Source: Ephydatia muelleri | Taxonomy: Eukaryota > Porifera > Demospongiae > Spongillida > Spongillidae | Reading direction: 5' to 3' | Assembly (NCBI GenBank): GCA_013339895.1 | Contig: JABACO010000007.1 | Location: 11,749,477 to 11,813,476, forward strand | DNA: 64,000 nucleotides | Shown here: one piece after another, positions 20,425 through 32,620 of the stretch | Layout of the letters: each line of letters opens with the position of its first letter | How positions within the stretch are numbered: the first letter of the stretch is position 1 | Notes under the pieces: model-generated | Seen by the model: only the letters and a program-made list of their open reading frames with translations | Databases searched by the model: none | Told to the model about the DNA's origin: nothing | Position numbers and translations under genes: made by a program

Positions 20425-20465
20425 GTACTATATTGATTGTTATATTTAGTATGTATGACGTCATA
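20425..20465 (-). promoter_or_regulatory. CRE-like motif upstream of the divergent paralogue
   Basis: Read on the minus strand, TATGACGTCATAC is followed by AAATATAACAATCAAT about 30-60 bp before the preferred ATG. The order and spacing resemble the region upstream of the three near-identical copies. Confidence 0.45.
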
Positions 20466-20559
20466 ATAGTTCTTGTTCATGACGCCATATTCATTGCGAT
20501 AGTATGATGCATATGAAGAAAAGAAAATGTTTTATGCTGTCAAACTGTAAAGCACCGTG

Positions 20560-20760
20560 CATTAAAATCTGGAGTATATGGAACGTACTATTAGACATTG
20601 ACCCTTGTGGATATACGTACTTGTTTATGACATAAAACCCAAACTTACGAACGGTTAACGCTATCGACTTCCTATTTTCAACACTTCGTCGCGTACTATA
20701 CCATTCCACTGTTTAATGTATTTTGGTGCCTTGCACAATCATAGTAACGACGTATCAGAA
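20560..20760 (+). repeat. Dispersed repeat end shared with 62,170-62,260 and 63,815-63,965
   Basis: GACCCTTGTGGAT, ACGAACGGTTAACGC, CTATTTTCAACACTTCG and TTTTGGTGCCTTGCAC recur in the same order at 63,815-63,965 on the opposite strand. A partial copy lies at about 62,178-62,260 in the same orientation. This looks like one terminus of a dispersed element family. Confidence 0.6.
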
Positions 20761-20826
20761 GCATCAATTTCCTCCTTCAGCTCTCTGCACTGTTCTGTTT
20801 CTTCTTTCTGTTGCCTCATGTGAAGC

Positions 20827-21020
20827 GGTTGTTTCTGTTTGTTCCTTCTGTTGCTATGTCATAAAGCTGTTGTTCTGTTTGTTCCTTCTGTTGCTATGTC
20901 ATGAAGCTGTTGTTCTGTTTGTTCCTTCTGTTGCCATATTATGTCATGAAGCTGTTTTTCTTTTTGTTTTTTAATGTCACGAAGCTATTGTTCCATCTCT
21001 TGATTCATATCACGGAGCTG
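20827..21020 (+). repeat. 40-bp tandem repeat
   Basis: GTTTGTTCCTTCTGTTGC recurs exactly every 40 bp at about 20,838, 20,878 and 20,918, then degenerates. Each unit contains ATGTCATGAAGCTGTTG. Because 40 is not a multiple of three, open frames across it are incidental. From 21,030 to 21,600 nothing recognisable is present. Confidence 0.85.
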
Positions 21021-21628
21021 TTGTCTCTTCTGTTAATAAATATTGAGCATGGGGTCAAGAGGCAGTTAAAACTTTTGCGCAGTTGGCATCCAGGCTGGCA
21101 ATTGCATGCTCCAAGCCTAAATCAGTCGTCATAAATGAGATTTACGGAAGGCTTAACACCTGCCTCATGAGATCCATTTCTTCGGCTATCCTCACCAGGA
21201 TTGTGCCCTCATGAATTGTTATGTGTATGTAATTGTGTGTCAGTGTATTTTATATTGCATATCTTTTGAATTGCTTTGCTATTACATTACCTCTAATTTT
21301 GTCAGATAAAAATCCCCTACACAAGTCTTATTGTTTGAATAACGACAAGTAAATTACTCTGTGCATTGTGTTTATAGGCAAAATACACCACTTGTGACTT
21401 GGCATTGATAATTTCCAAACAAAGATATGCATAAAGGCGAGTTACCAGCAAGCAGTAAGGCAATGCATGAAGTACCTTTCGTCCTAAAAGAAAAGTATTA
21501 TGACCACACCGTAACAAAATTAACTAAGGATTCTTGATTTACTGCAAAAGCATCTGTTTATGGCCATGTACAACTAACTATGCGTAAGATAAGTGATTTC
21601 ATGGACTTTTGGGATGTCAAATACTTAC

Positions 21629-22590
21629 TTGCTCTGATTGGTCTTCAATATTTGTATGATATCTTTGAGGCCTTTCTCTGCAATGTCCATGGCTGTCTTT
21701 CCGTTCTGAGGATTACCACATTACATTGACAAGTGATTATCATCATAAATGATGTACATACAGATTACACATCAACATTTCTCAATCTATATTCAGTCAT
21801 ACTGTGATTTTGAGTTAGAGTCAATTACCAACTAAATTTATACTGCCCAACACACCTATTGTCACACTAAAATTATAGCAAACAGAACTCTAGAATACTA
21901 CTAATGGAGCACATTTATACATAATGTCCTTCTAGTGTGCGTGCTTGTAATTAGAAATTGCCATAGTTCTGGGCTCTGACATAATAAAAAACATGATTCA
22001 CTGGTTTAGACCCTAACCAATGGAAGGTATGTATATGAAAAGAAATAACACATTCCAATAAGAAATTATGTATCAATTTGCAATTGGATGGGTGGGTGCA
22101 TATTATATAAATGGCATGCTATGCCATATATGTATTATTCTTGTCTTGCATATTGTTTTCCATGTACTATACACCAAATATCTTTCATAACACATTATCT
22201 GCTGTGGAAGTTTAATTACAGTTCATTGAGCAAATTAGTTCAAACTATTCATTTAATGTTATAGATTACAATAACAATCTTTGAGCTACGTGTTCCCCGC
22301 CAGTACACAGATTATGAAATGACACTGTTACAAATACAGTACTTACCTTATTGGCCTGACTTCTGCTTCAATTAGTTCTTTCACTATGTTTAGTGGCTCC
22401 AATCATCCTGCAATACAAATGTGGTCATCACCAGAGAACATACCGGTACAGGTTTATGCAATGACACTGATTATATAGATACAGTACTTACCTTATCAGC
22501 TGGACTGATATTAGCTCCTCCTCCAATGAATGCTCTCACTATGTCAAGATGTCCATTATAACTTGCTATCAGTAGTGGACTCCTACCATC
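21629..22590 (-). pseudogene. Ankyrin-repeat gene remnant
   Basis: Three exon-like pieces lie on the minus strand. 22,492-22,590 is a complete 33-residue ankyrin repeat (DGRSPLLIASYNGHLDIVRA...GANISPADK) with AG and GTAAGT flanks. 22,347-22,407 keeps both splice sites but has lost 38 bp internally, which shifts the frame (only LNIVKELIEA survives). 21,629-21,705 encodes NGKTAMDIAEKGLKDIIQIL, a typical last half-repeat, followed by GTAAGTATT. Further decayed repeat pieces lie upstream near 22,685-22,740 (HCDVVQSLLGAH) and 24,318-24,350 (EEANVNQAYD). It is a paralogue of the better gene at 55,508-60,600 and is probably dead because of the damaged middle exon. Confidence 0.75.
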
Positions 22591-22859
22591 CTGAAATACA
22601 AGTGTTATTATAATCAGAGGACTAGTGGAAGTGAGGTATGCACAGTCAGATGTAAGCATTTTTGTACAAAGGGAGGTATATGTGATGTGCTCCCAACAAG
22701 CTCTGTACTACATCACAATGACCTATCTGACTGGCAGAATACAATCGAGTTGCATTGCCCTAGTAAAGAACAAAACAAATCAAACATACAAATTCTTATC
22801 ACCGCCTCCATGGACATGCTTGGCGATACACAATGGAGAACAGGGTGACTGAAAGAAGG

Positions 22860-23880
22860 AAAGAGATATGGAGATGGGGGTGGAGCAGAGAATGTGATCC
22901 AGCCAACTAGGTACATGTATTTCAATCAATGGCAAATCCAGGCGATGGATGGTGGGAGATTTTGTGATTCTCCTTTAAACTCAAATACAGACATACTATT
23001 TTATGGACATATTCATGGTTCTGTCTGTCATCACAAGTTTCTTCAACTATCAACATCCTTTTTCACAAGAATGCAACCATGAATATCTAAACACTTTAGG
23101 CTCTGATGTTTTGCTACATGCACGTAATGAATTAAATATGGCTGTTTCTAGTGAGAACGCGAGCTCTTTATAGTTGAGATCCCTGGAGACTACAAAGCAC
23201 AACAAAAGGGGTAAAAGATGCTCGACGTGCTTCAGCTGCACTGTTGTATTTTCTTTTTTTTTCTCTTCTTCTGCTGAGGAAAGTACTGCATCTGTGTTCC
23301 GCTGTATGTGTGATGGTGGTGTCAATGAATGTTGCTCAGTTGCGCTGGCTGCCACACCTCCTGAGGGCCACGCTTCCAACAAAACTTAGAGATTTTTCAT
23401 CAACTGCAGAATAAAACGAGGCTCATTTGCGTTAACCTTCTCTTCTCATTATATACAAAAAAACATCTAATTATGGTATAGTGCTTAATAAAAGCTTTCA
23501 TTACAGAAAGCCTAACTGAGGTAACTGCCTACCCACAATGGACGTGACCCCAGCTAGGTACTGTATGTACCAATCAATGGCAAATCCTGATGTAGAATGA
23601 TGGTGTGAGAAGTCACAACTCACACTATGGGGAGGAATGAGTGTGTTCAATGCCTGTAGTTCTGCCCCATGCCCTCGTGTATTAGATGTGTCTTTAGTCT
23701 AATGATTAATCAAAGATCCATGATTTAATCATAATGACATTGTACCAGTTCAAAAGCAGTACGAGTCACACACAAAATCCACGTCATGCATGTACATGTA
23801 CTACAAGCATTCACAAATATACTAGTCTTGTTATGATCAATCATCACCATACTACTGTATATAAAAGTGACCTGCCTCCA
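22860..23880. other. No gene recognised
   Basis: The phrase GTACATGTATTTCAATCAATGGCAAAT near 22,911 has a diverged second copy near 23,563 (GTACCAATCAATGGCAAAT), hinting at a roughly 650-bp imperfect duplication. No protein-coding signal is convincing. Confidence 0.4.
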
Positions 23881-23894
23881 CCTTCTGTACACCA

Positions 23895-24080
23895 AGCAGC
23901 CCCCACCTACACCTAGCAACCTACACCTAGCAACCTATACACCTATACATAGCAGCCTCCACCTACACCTAGTAGCCTCCACCTACATGTACACCTAGCA
24001 ACCTAAATCTGTAGCAATGCATACCTAGCAGCACCTAGCAGCCTATACCTACACCTCGCAGTCTCCACCTACACATGGCC
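23895..24080 (+). repeat. CCTACACCTAGCA minisatellite
   Basis: The words CCTACACCTAGCA and CCTCCACCTACACC alternate about ten times with small variations. Confidence 0.85.
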
Positions 24081-24532
24081 TTGCATAACATGGAGGTTTT
24101 GTATCATGAAGAAACCTTGGTTGACTTCAATAAACAACAAAATTGCTCTTTGAATGTGATAGTTTTCAACACCAGATACCCTGTAAATAATACAACCCAG
24201 GTGTGCTTATTGCCGGCAACAAGTGCACGATAATGAGGCCTGCACATTGGAAATGTACCTGCAACAGTGCAGGTGTGCATCCAGCCAGTATTTCGTACAC
24301 TGTTTATGTCTTACCAACGTCATAAGCTTGATTGACATTAGCTTCTTCTGCAGGCAAGGTCTTACAAGATCAATTAAAGAGATAGAAGAAACTTGTTGTC
24401 CACAACAGACTCTAACCCTGAAATGAAAAATTACAATTTTCCTTTACATCACTGGTATGTTTACAACCTGTCTCTCTATTAAACACATAACGTTTTATGA
24501 ACACATACCAGAAAAGTTCATTGTGAAGTTAA

Positions 24533-24784
24533 TGTTAAATCGCCGTCTACACGTAAACGCATATCATCTACGCGTAGACGATTTATATAGTATCGTATAT
24601 ATCGATGGAGTAAAGTTAAATAATGCTACCTACCCACATGTTGCTTGACCTGTTTAGATGGCTCAGTAAGAAAATAAATATTTTTTGGACAATATTAATA
24701 CCCGAAAATTGCTCTGCAGTAGGGTCTACGGGTAGATGATTTTGAATGATTACGTCTACGTGTAGACGGTCCGTCGATTTAACA
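24533..24784. mobile_element. TTAA-flanked MITE candidate, 252 bp
   Basis: TGTTAAATCG at the left end and CGATTTAACA at the right end form inverted termini. Each is flanked by TTAA (24,529-24,532 and 24,785-24,788). Inner inverted segments (CCGTCTACACGTA, ATCATCTACGCGTAGAC) extend the pairing to about 60 bp. TTAA duplications are typical of the piggyBac superfamily. The piggyBac-typical CCC start is absent, so the family is uncertain. Confidence 0.6.
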
Positions 24785-24889
24785 TTAAGGTCCAAAACAC
24801 GCAAGGTATGGCACCATGAATAAGTACAGTATTGCTGCCTTTTAATGGGCAGTATCTTGGAAAAATAGTATTATCGTAATCATAAGAAA

Positions 24890-25200
24890 AATGAAATACG
24901 TTCCATGACTTTTTGTAGCTGCTACCATAATCATGAAGATATTTCAAGTTAATACACAGGTGTAGGCATTCCTTGCATATGGCAATGCAACGCTCGAACT
25001 CATACGATATGATCTGCAGCCCGTCGGATAACAAGTCGCTAGATCCCGCCAGCCAGCGGTTAGTCGCGGCGGTAATCACTAAATAACTTTGCTGAGGTGT
25101 ATGCCTACAAAGTGTATTTATTTGATCACTGCACCTTTTTGGTAAAATATATTCAAACGAGTCATGTTGTACTTTTGAGCAAGTGCTTATGAATGGCAGT
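24890..25200 (-). other. Open minus-strand frame, unrecognised
   Basis: Part of a 170-codon minus-strand frame (24,756-25,268) contains Cys-rich, protein-like sequence (RCIAICKECLHLCINLKYL) and an Ala/Thr stretch. No domain is recognised and both ends of the frame run into repeat or integrase-like sequence. It may be chance. Confidence 0.2.
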
Positions 25201-25231
25201 TTGGGCTTGGAGAGACGATATGCATGCACCT

Positions 25232-25890
25232 TTAGACAATACTTCTGATAGGGGCCTCCATTATGCACCCTTTTTTTGGAAAGCTCTTGCTATTCTTTAT
25301 CAACACAAGAGTTCCAACTTTATACTTTTCCCTGTCTTTGCAGTGTACTTGGTCATAATAGACCTTTTGCCTCCCTTGTGCTTTCATAATGTTTTCCAAA
25401 GCTTTCTTCGACCATTGACTAAATATGAGTAACAAATTAGATTACTATCTTCTATACAATTAAATTCCTTGATGTTACCCTCAAGAGTTGTTTATTGCGA
25501 CGCATCTTCAGGCTTGTCACACCACTCACTGGCATCAGGGCACTTCTTAGTATACTTAATTGGTAAACGAGGTTGACGGGTATAAGGGTTTATTTTACAC
25601 CTGAAATACAATACAGTTACATCACCACAGCATATATTGTACTTATATCATTTACTTGATCTACAAACTTTCGACCTTGATCAGAAATTTTAACCTTACA
25701 ACAGCCATGTCTTATGAAGCACAAAAAAGAAACTCTGCCACTCTGTTTGCTGTTTTATCAGTTAGAGCAGTTGCCTCTGGCCCCTTGGAAAACAAACACA
25801 AGACTGTCATGATGTATTTGTTTCCCTTCTGTGTTTTGGGTAAAGGCCAATTAAATCAACACCAATTGTGTGCCACACTTCATCCTTGAC
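25232..25890 (-). pseudogene. Integrase-domain relic (GIN/Ty3-gypsy type)
   Basis: Read on the minus strand, the first part gives WHTIGVDLIGLYPKH, then LFSKGPEATALTDKTANRVA, then a damaged ISDQG-like region. This is the start of a retroviral-type integrase core (first and second catalytic Asp regions). A downstream piece at 25,232-25,435 reads KVYYDQVHCKDREKYKVGTL then VLIKNSKSFPKKG, the C-terminal integrase tail pattern. Frameshifts separate the parts. It lies immediately downstream of a second pol relic and is probably a separate insertion, because both carry integrase sequence. It is old transposon or transposon-derived sequence and not functional. Confidence 0.65.
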
Positions 25891-25969
25891 TGGAATAGGA
25901 TGCAGCTCCACGGAAAACTTGGCTGGTGTTCAGCTTCTTGGCGCTCTTCCATTTTCGGTATTGCTACAA

Positions 25970-27830
25970 GGTGTCTGGTACTCCTAACTAGCCCAGAAGG
26001 GGTACTTACGATGTAAGACCTGGGGAGTATCTGCAGATCTCATCACCTGTCCTGGAACTGGATCACCATCACCACATCCAGACACCCACACCTCAGAACC
26101 ATCACTCAAGTCTGCTCTCCCATGTGGTTGGTGGCGTACATCATAGTTACCCTTTTGTTTTTGTATCATTCATGTTGTACTTTCAGAGATTTTAAATGAG
26201 GCCGGTTGGGAATAAACTGTTTGAGTAATTGTGGGACTTGTATTCTGAGCCTACGCCCCATCAATAGCTCAGCAGGACTACACCCACACCAGGGCTTGGC
26301 AGTCGTCCTGTAACTCTACAGACTTAAGCTCTGGTACTCAGAAGCCGCTTTGTTGTCTGTACTGCCCTCTCAGCCTGTCCATTTCCCTGGGGATGATGTG
26401 GAATACTCATGACATGCTCAAACCCATAGGACGCAGAAAACATGTTCATCTCTCTTGAGGCAAACTGTGGACCATTGTCACTTATGAGTTGTTCAGGGAT
26501 GCCACATCTCGAAAAGACCGTTTTCAGTACCTGAGATAGCAGACGTCAGCTTTTAAAATTTCTATATAGCTGGAAAAGTAGTTGGCCAACTTGATGCCTT
26601 CCAGTTCAAATACGTCGGCTCCTACTTTTGCCACAGATAATCCGTAGTTTGGATGCAATCATTGGTTCCACAGGAGGGGTAGATCTCCGAGAGCATGTGT
26701 GCGTTATCCATTGTGCATGTAATATATGTACACAGCTGATGCCCTTTCTTGAGCCCCAACAGGAGTCCCCATTGACAGTTGTATCGAAATCCAGAAAGAA
26801 GTAGAAAGCCACATTGCTGCTGTTACTGAAACTCTTCCGGCCACTAAACAGCAACCCAAGCCGCTGATGGATTGGGGAAAACTTTTCCAACTGGTTTAAC
26901 ATTCCAATAAACCTCCTTAACTCAGAAACATTAAGCCGATCGCGTCCATCTTACTTATAGCTTATGTTTTTTCAGGATCTGCACTGATTCCATCCTTATG
27001 TAGAACATGGCCAAGAAAGGTCAACGTGCTAGTGTTGAGAACACATTTGTCTTTATTCAGTGCTACCCTCGCTGACTGTATTCTCATGAGGGCCTCAGCT
27101 ATTTTCTGATCATGTTCTTCTTGAGTCTTGCCAAATATCAGTACATGATCTAATAAGCACAAAGTTCCTTTCAAACCACTCAGAATAATACTCATTCTCT
27201 TTTGGAAGAGTTCTGGGGCACTGGATATACCACAGGGAAGCTTATTGAAATGGTAGCGTCCAAAGGGGTTGACAAAAGTAGTCAACAAACGAGATGATGG
27301 AGCAAGAGGAATTTGCCAAAACCTGCTATTAGCATCAAGCTTACTGAAGACTCTTGATCTGGATAGCTGGGCGAGAATCTCATCCACTCTAGGAAATTGA
27401 TTAACTTCTCTTAGAATACTCTCATTCAATGGCTTGAGATAAACACAAATGCGGATAGCTCCATTACGTTTCTATGCCACAACCATCCCAGCACACCAAG
27501 GAGTAGGGAAATCAACTTTGGAGATGACACCAAGAGCTTCCATCTGGTCCAACTCTGTTTGTATCTGCTACGAAGAGGGATGGGTACACGCCTGGGTACA
27601 AAAAGAGAGACTGGTTTGGAGTTCCTTTTCAGTTTGATCTCTTTTGATTCACCCAGATTTCCTAGGCCTCGAAACAGAGCAGGGTATTTTGCCAGGATCT
27701 TGTCCTTGAAACTGCTTGTAATCTCATTGACTCTGACAACAAGACCAGGGATCTAATAGCAGGAAGTCCTAGCAAGTTGTTCTTCAAACCCTTTACAACA
27801 AAATCTGTAAACCTTCCTAAACTGTCCTAA
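25970..27830 (-). pseudogene. Decayed Ty3/gypsy-like pol (RT, RNase H, integrase)
   Basis: Minus-strand order is as follows. Near 27,620-27,830 is the RT lead-in (LFRGLGNLGESKEIKLKRNS). At 26,962-27,429 is reverse transcriptase with FSKLDANSRFWQIPL, then FGRYHFNKLPCGISSAPELF, and LLDHVLIFGKTQEEHDQ, in which the second Asp of the catalytic Y-x-D-D box is His. RNase H-like remains lie near 26,600-26,900. Integrase core remains near 26,390-26,560 include the DNGPQFAS-type block and a PHHPQGNGQAE-type block, split by frameshifts. A tail ends near 25,985. No long terminal repeats were identified. Multiple frameshifts plus the catalytic change mark it as dead. Confidence 0.75.
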
Positions 27831-27859
27831 ATTCTCCTACCTTAAAAATTGTCCGGCGG

Positions 27860-28025
27860 ACCGATTATGGCAGCCGCATTTGATCCGGGACCAAATATAG
27901 CAGCCATATTTGGTCCTACCAGACAGAATGTGGCTGCTATATTCGCTCCCACCATGCCATTTTATGTCCACCCCAGGACCAAATATTGCTGCCATATTTG
28001 GTCCTGGACCAAATGTTGCTACCGT
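27860..28025. repeat. Palindromic GGACCAAATAT...ATATTTGGTCC repeat, two or three units
   Basis: GGACCAAATATAGCAGCCATA followed by TTTGGTCC is a 29-bp near-palindrome at about 27,889-27,917. It recurs at about 27,975-28,003, and a further GGACCAAATGTTGC follows. The interval up to 28,330 shows no gene. Confidence 0.7.
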
Positions 28026-28919
28026 ACAACTTATATCCTATATTGATTGCATTTGTTTTTTAATTTGCATGCATTTCTTAATAAAATTGAATCCTGATCA
28101 CACAATAAATTGGACATGCAGTGTATATGAACTGATTCAAGCACACCAAATCATTGACAATAATCAGTTGACAATTCAAGGAAAGAATACATCCCTAATT
28201 CTCTAACTTTTCATCTCACACAAGCCTACTTTGTATGTTGTTGAGAATCTGAAGATAATGAAACATATAAGTCAATATGTTCCACAATAACTGCACTCAA
28301 TCATTTTCATTCCTTCCAATTTTGGCAACCTGCAAATACAATGTATTGGTACACTGTATATCTGTTGAGTGCCTCACATTGGATCCATAGCATCTTATAT
28401 TTTGTAATGGACATGCCGTAATATTTTACTTCTCAAGACTTTAAACTGAGTGCTTTCTCATTACCTTTTTTTTCATCGAAAAAGCTACTTGCAATTGGTT
28501 GTTCTCCTCTGGCCAATGAAGTAGCAAATGCTGTTGCAAATAGCCCATGGTCATCACAACCTTGCTGCATTTTGTACATCAATGTAAGTAAGTTAGATAA
28601 TGTCTTTGGGAGCACATACAATGCTTGCATGCAAAATGGTTTAATAAAGAACTACTGTCATAGACATATATTTATGCAGCCAATGTTGAAACTGTTACCC
28701 AATGGTATTTTCTAGTGTTCATGATTCGAATGAAATCACTTTGTGCAATGCTATATGACAAGACCATACCCAGTGCAACCTTTTGAAGCCCTTGTATATG
28801 AGGATATCAGTCGTTTCTGACCAGCATCAACAATCTGATCACTTAGCCACCCACCGCTTGTAATCATCTTTTGTTGTCAACCGTGATACCCAGTATTGGA
28901 ACTCATCTTGACCCAGAGA

Positions 28920-29253
28920 AGCATAGCTTTCAACTTCAATTGCTGGTTGACATATTACAGTCATTTATTTTGTCGCATCAGTTTAGCAACACGCTTAGTT
29001 TTGGTATTGTACTATCATTTGGATTTAATCCCCTGTCCCCTAGGAAAAATTTCTCGAGAAGGTATCAGAAGGTTAGGCTTGTCTGAGAGTAGTAATGAAT
29101 ACTGAAGTTCAAGTTTTTTGGTTACTTTCTTGCAGTACAGCTGATGTTGAATCCTTTACAGTTGAAGGAGAAAGAGCTAATGTAGTCTTATCCTTCGTAG
29201 GTGATAGAGACATAGAGGAGATGAATGAGCAGGTGATGGGACACCTAATGCAG
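28920..29253 (+). pseudogene. Exons of an unrecognised gene (unit 2 copy, donor lost)
   Basis: An exon reading EKHSFQLQLLVDILQSFILSHQ (two halves of one peptide) ends CATCAG|TTTAGC. In unit 3 the same place reads CATCAG|GTTAGC, so the GT donor is destroyed here. A second exon, 29,136-29,253, has a strong CTTGCAG acceptor and a GTGAGT donor. It encodes TADVESFTVEGERANVVLSF and then DRDIEEMNEQVMGHLMQ. The family is not recognised. Confidence 0.45.
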
Positions 29254-30117
29254 GTGAGTCTCTGCCAGGAGATGTACAAAATGCTTTAGTATACTTTGTT
29301 GATTCATCAGTGTTTTAAAGTGTTGTAAGCAAATAAGCAAATGTCCAGTTAATCATTCCATTTCTTGCATGTAGCATGATTTGTAAGACTGATTAAATCT
29401 CTCAACCAATCCACTATTCTGTAGGCATTGAAGCAGGTTATTAAAATAGAGCGTGTTTCGTGGTTACGGAAAAGTGATTAAAGATTTAAGAGTAGTTAAC
29501 TTTTAATTACTGATAAACATTCTACTATTGTGGGAAGACATACCGATGAAAACAAATAATAGATATATAATTAACTAATGTCAAACAAACTAAGAATAAT
29601 TGATAGCAATCAATACGTCCCGACAACATCATGCAGTTACAACATTACATTATATAACTTTTCAAAGCTTCAACATGTTCTTTTTCAATAATGCCAACTT
29701 ACATCGTTTATTAATAAATTCAATTCAAACATTTGTTATTAACATTTGAACTCATGATTTTTTTATTCCACAAAGTATTTTGTTTATCTTTTGGAGGGTT
29801 TTTGAGGTTTGAATCAAATTTTTACCATTTCAATTAATAAAAATACTTTTCTATCACTATGTCTTGCTAATAAATAGCTGTCTATCCTGTTCCTTAGCAA
29901 TATTTAATTCATGGGTATGTGCAAATATACTATATGCAGAGCTCTGCTGAAAATTCATCAAGTAGTTCTACTTGTCAAACCCCTTTGCAATTAACTAAAT
30001 TAAGGACTCCTTGCAGGAATGTGGAATGAAGAGACTAAAAACTAGAGGAATTAATCACATCTTAAACAGGTTTTCGTAGTTGCAAGTTTCAAACTGTGGT
30101 AACTAAGCGAAATAAAT

Positions 30118-30600
30118 TTAGACAGGTATTGAGCAGAAAGGTTTGCATTGAACAAACTTTGCGTGCACAGTTAAACAATCGGAAGAAGGAAATAATTCAA
30201 AATAATGCCGCTTTGAAGCGGGTGAGAAATATAAACGTATCATAGAAGAAAACGTGATTTGCAACATCATTAAAACTTTCAAATGCAAAAATGAGGTCTG
30301 CTCATAGGAAGCGTGAAATATATCACACGGATAGAGAACGTGCAACTTTGATGAATTCAAAATAATGCCGCTTTGAAGCGGGTGAGAAATATAAACGTAT
30401 CATAGAAGAAAACGTGATTTGCAACATCATTAAAACTTTCAAATGCAAAAATGAGGTCTGCTCATAGGAAGCGTGAAATATATCACAAGGATAGAGAACG
30501 TGCAACTTTGATGAATCGAAATGCCTTCTTCCAAATGAAGATCCATAATCTTGACTTCGACAATAAAGGTAGTCTATATTTAGAGTTATGCTTTGTTAGA
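30118..30600 (+). repeat. Local duplication of the coiled-coil exon region in unit 2
   Basis: The 170-bp stretch starting AAAATAATGCCGCTTTGAAGC at about 30,199 is repeated starting at about 30,359. It ends with the second copy of GATAGAGAACGTGCAACTTTG. Units 0, 1 and 3 have a single copy. Confidence 0.85.
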
Positions 30601-32128
30601 CTATAAAGTACTCAATAAGTGGCATATATTGCACGGGCAGTGCTTAAACACAATTAGACTATAGCGTAATGAAACCTCGCAATCTGATTGGTCAAATGCA
30701 AGTATCGTAGAAACCTCATTTGCGTCCTGTAAGTGCCAGAGGGCGTGTATTGTACCGTAGAATACCCGCCCTCTGTAGTTTTAAATAATAACGAATAATA
30801 TGATATTTAAACTATACTGTCCAATTTCACGCAAGTTTCGCTGCAAATGTGGTGAAGTCTATTTGGAGGAAATTAACTGTTCCGTCTTTTTATCTTACTT
30901 CTTATACAACCATTACTGAAGTTCACTATGGGAAAGGGTTTCTATAGGTGTCCCTACAGTGCCGCTTGTGCGTTGTCTGTAACTTGTCCATTCATTACAG
31001 ATACGAACGCGCCTACACTAGCCTTTTTAGACACACCAGCAGCAATGCATTTCTTATTATGTCTTCGGAACTGCAAATGGTCGAGTGAGGGCGATTAGGC
31101 AAGTCGGCTGGCAAGTCTTCACTATGTTTTGTCAGTGTTTTCATCCGCGATGACCCAATCCACTAGGTCGGCACTCACTCAGTATTTCCATTCTTTTGCT
31201 AATGGTACCCAAGTTATGTTGCAAACTGCGCGTGCGCGATATATTAACTAACGGCATTGGTTACTAAGCATAAACATGCGCTTTGCTATGCTCCACGGCT
31301 GTTTCGGTCGTGACATTAGGTTTTAAAATTAGATCATATGATTGGAATTACGGTATTTCCAATTCATGGTGGACTCAAAGCTCATTAACTAACAACTAAC
31401 ATCGGAGATAGTTTATTCACTACATTTTGCAGGAACACAGGGCTTTATAGTTGAAATAGGTTAAGCACACACTCTACTTCGCACAACATCTATGACGCAT
31501 ATTAACACAACGATTCTAACTTCGAACCAGCGCTCGCGCATCTAATGGCAGTCTCATGGCGGGAAATTGTATCGTCTTTGCGTTCGTATTGTACGATATC
31601 GCGCTTATAAAAGTGGCTACTATTTGTTCCAGACTAACAGGCTAAGCCTGGGAAGCGATAATATGAATTCTACAATTTACTACACGCTTTCTATCAGTGA
31701 ACAAAACCGATGGTTTAACGACGAATATTTACACACTACTCATGCACGGTACCTGTATTCTTTTGCAAGCTTTTCGTAGATCACAAACAAGAGAAGGTCA
31801 TATAATCATAGTCTATGCACACACCAATGTACCCCTACACGGAGGAGATTTTGCAAGCCTTTCATATCGACACTAAGAAAGAGAGCCCTGAGATCCACCC
31901 CCCAGGATTTATGCTGTAGACACCTTACATGTGCTCAGTGGAGCCATATGACTGGTGTAGCCATTCCATGGAGAGATGCCCATAGTTTTTCATGGCTTGC
32001 TTATTAGCTTGTATATTTTATATAGCGGCTGTAATGGTCATTATCCATTTTATACACCCTAACCCTAACCCTAAGAAGACAGGAAAGTCTGCTATGGGGA
32101 GTACTCCAGCGAAATTGTAAAATCAGTA

Positions 32129-32620
32129 ATGCTTCAAAGGATAATACTAGCTATACCACTTGCACAGCTGCTATGTGCCATTGAGGAGCTGCAATGTCCT
32201 ATTTGCTTTGGTGAACCAATACAGCTCCCATGCAATAGGTTCGTGCGTGCCACCGTCTGATAGAGTAAGTCACTTGGCTACTGGTCTTCACGTCCGGAAT
32301 GTGCACTCATTAAAGCCTGCCTGTAGAATGGTGCAACTGTTGCGGCATGATGTATTGGTGCTATCTGCATCATGTAAAAGAAGCATCAATGTGGCCATTG
32401 AGCATGATAGACATTGTTGCAGTCAAGTGAGGAAGCAAGAGATGCACTAGCCAGTAAGGTGGTGCACTGGATGCTTGATGCAACTGAAGAGAACTGAAGA
32501 GAATATTAATTTTATTCAAGGGACCTACACTCTGAAATTGTATCTTACTGGTGACCCTGAGTTCCTTAGTTAGATGTATGGATTCTCTGATGCAAGAATA
32601 CATACCATGCACATACTCGA
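32129..32620 (+). pseudogene. RAG1-N/Chapaev-like pseudogene fragment (unit 2)
   Basis: This carries the same layout as the unit 0 copy: half a RING finger (ELQCPICFGEPIQLPC), then RHDVLVLSASCKRSINVAIE and the YTLKLYLTGD block, each in its own frame. In this copy the last block has the extra stop TAG after FL. It sits 3 kb upstream of the full-length relative at 35,450, making it easy to compare the two. Confidence 0.7.

Noticed and set aside
20723..21134. Hydrophobic Phe/Leu/Cys-rich frames resembling membrane proteins
   Set aside because: They derive from the 40-bp tandem repeat, whose period is not a multiple of three.
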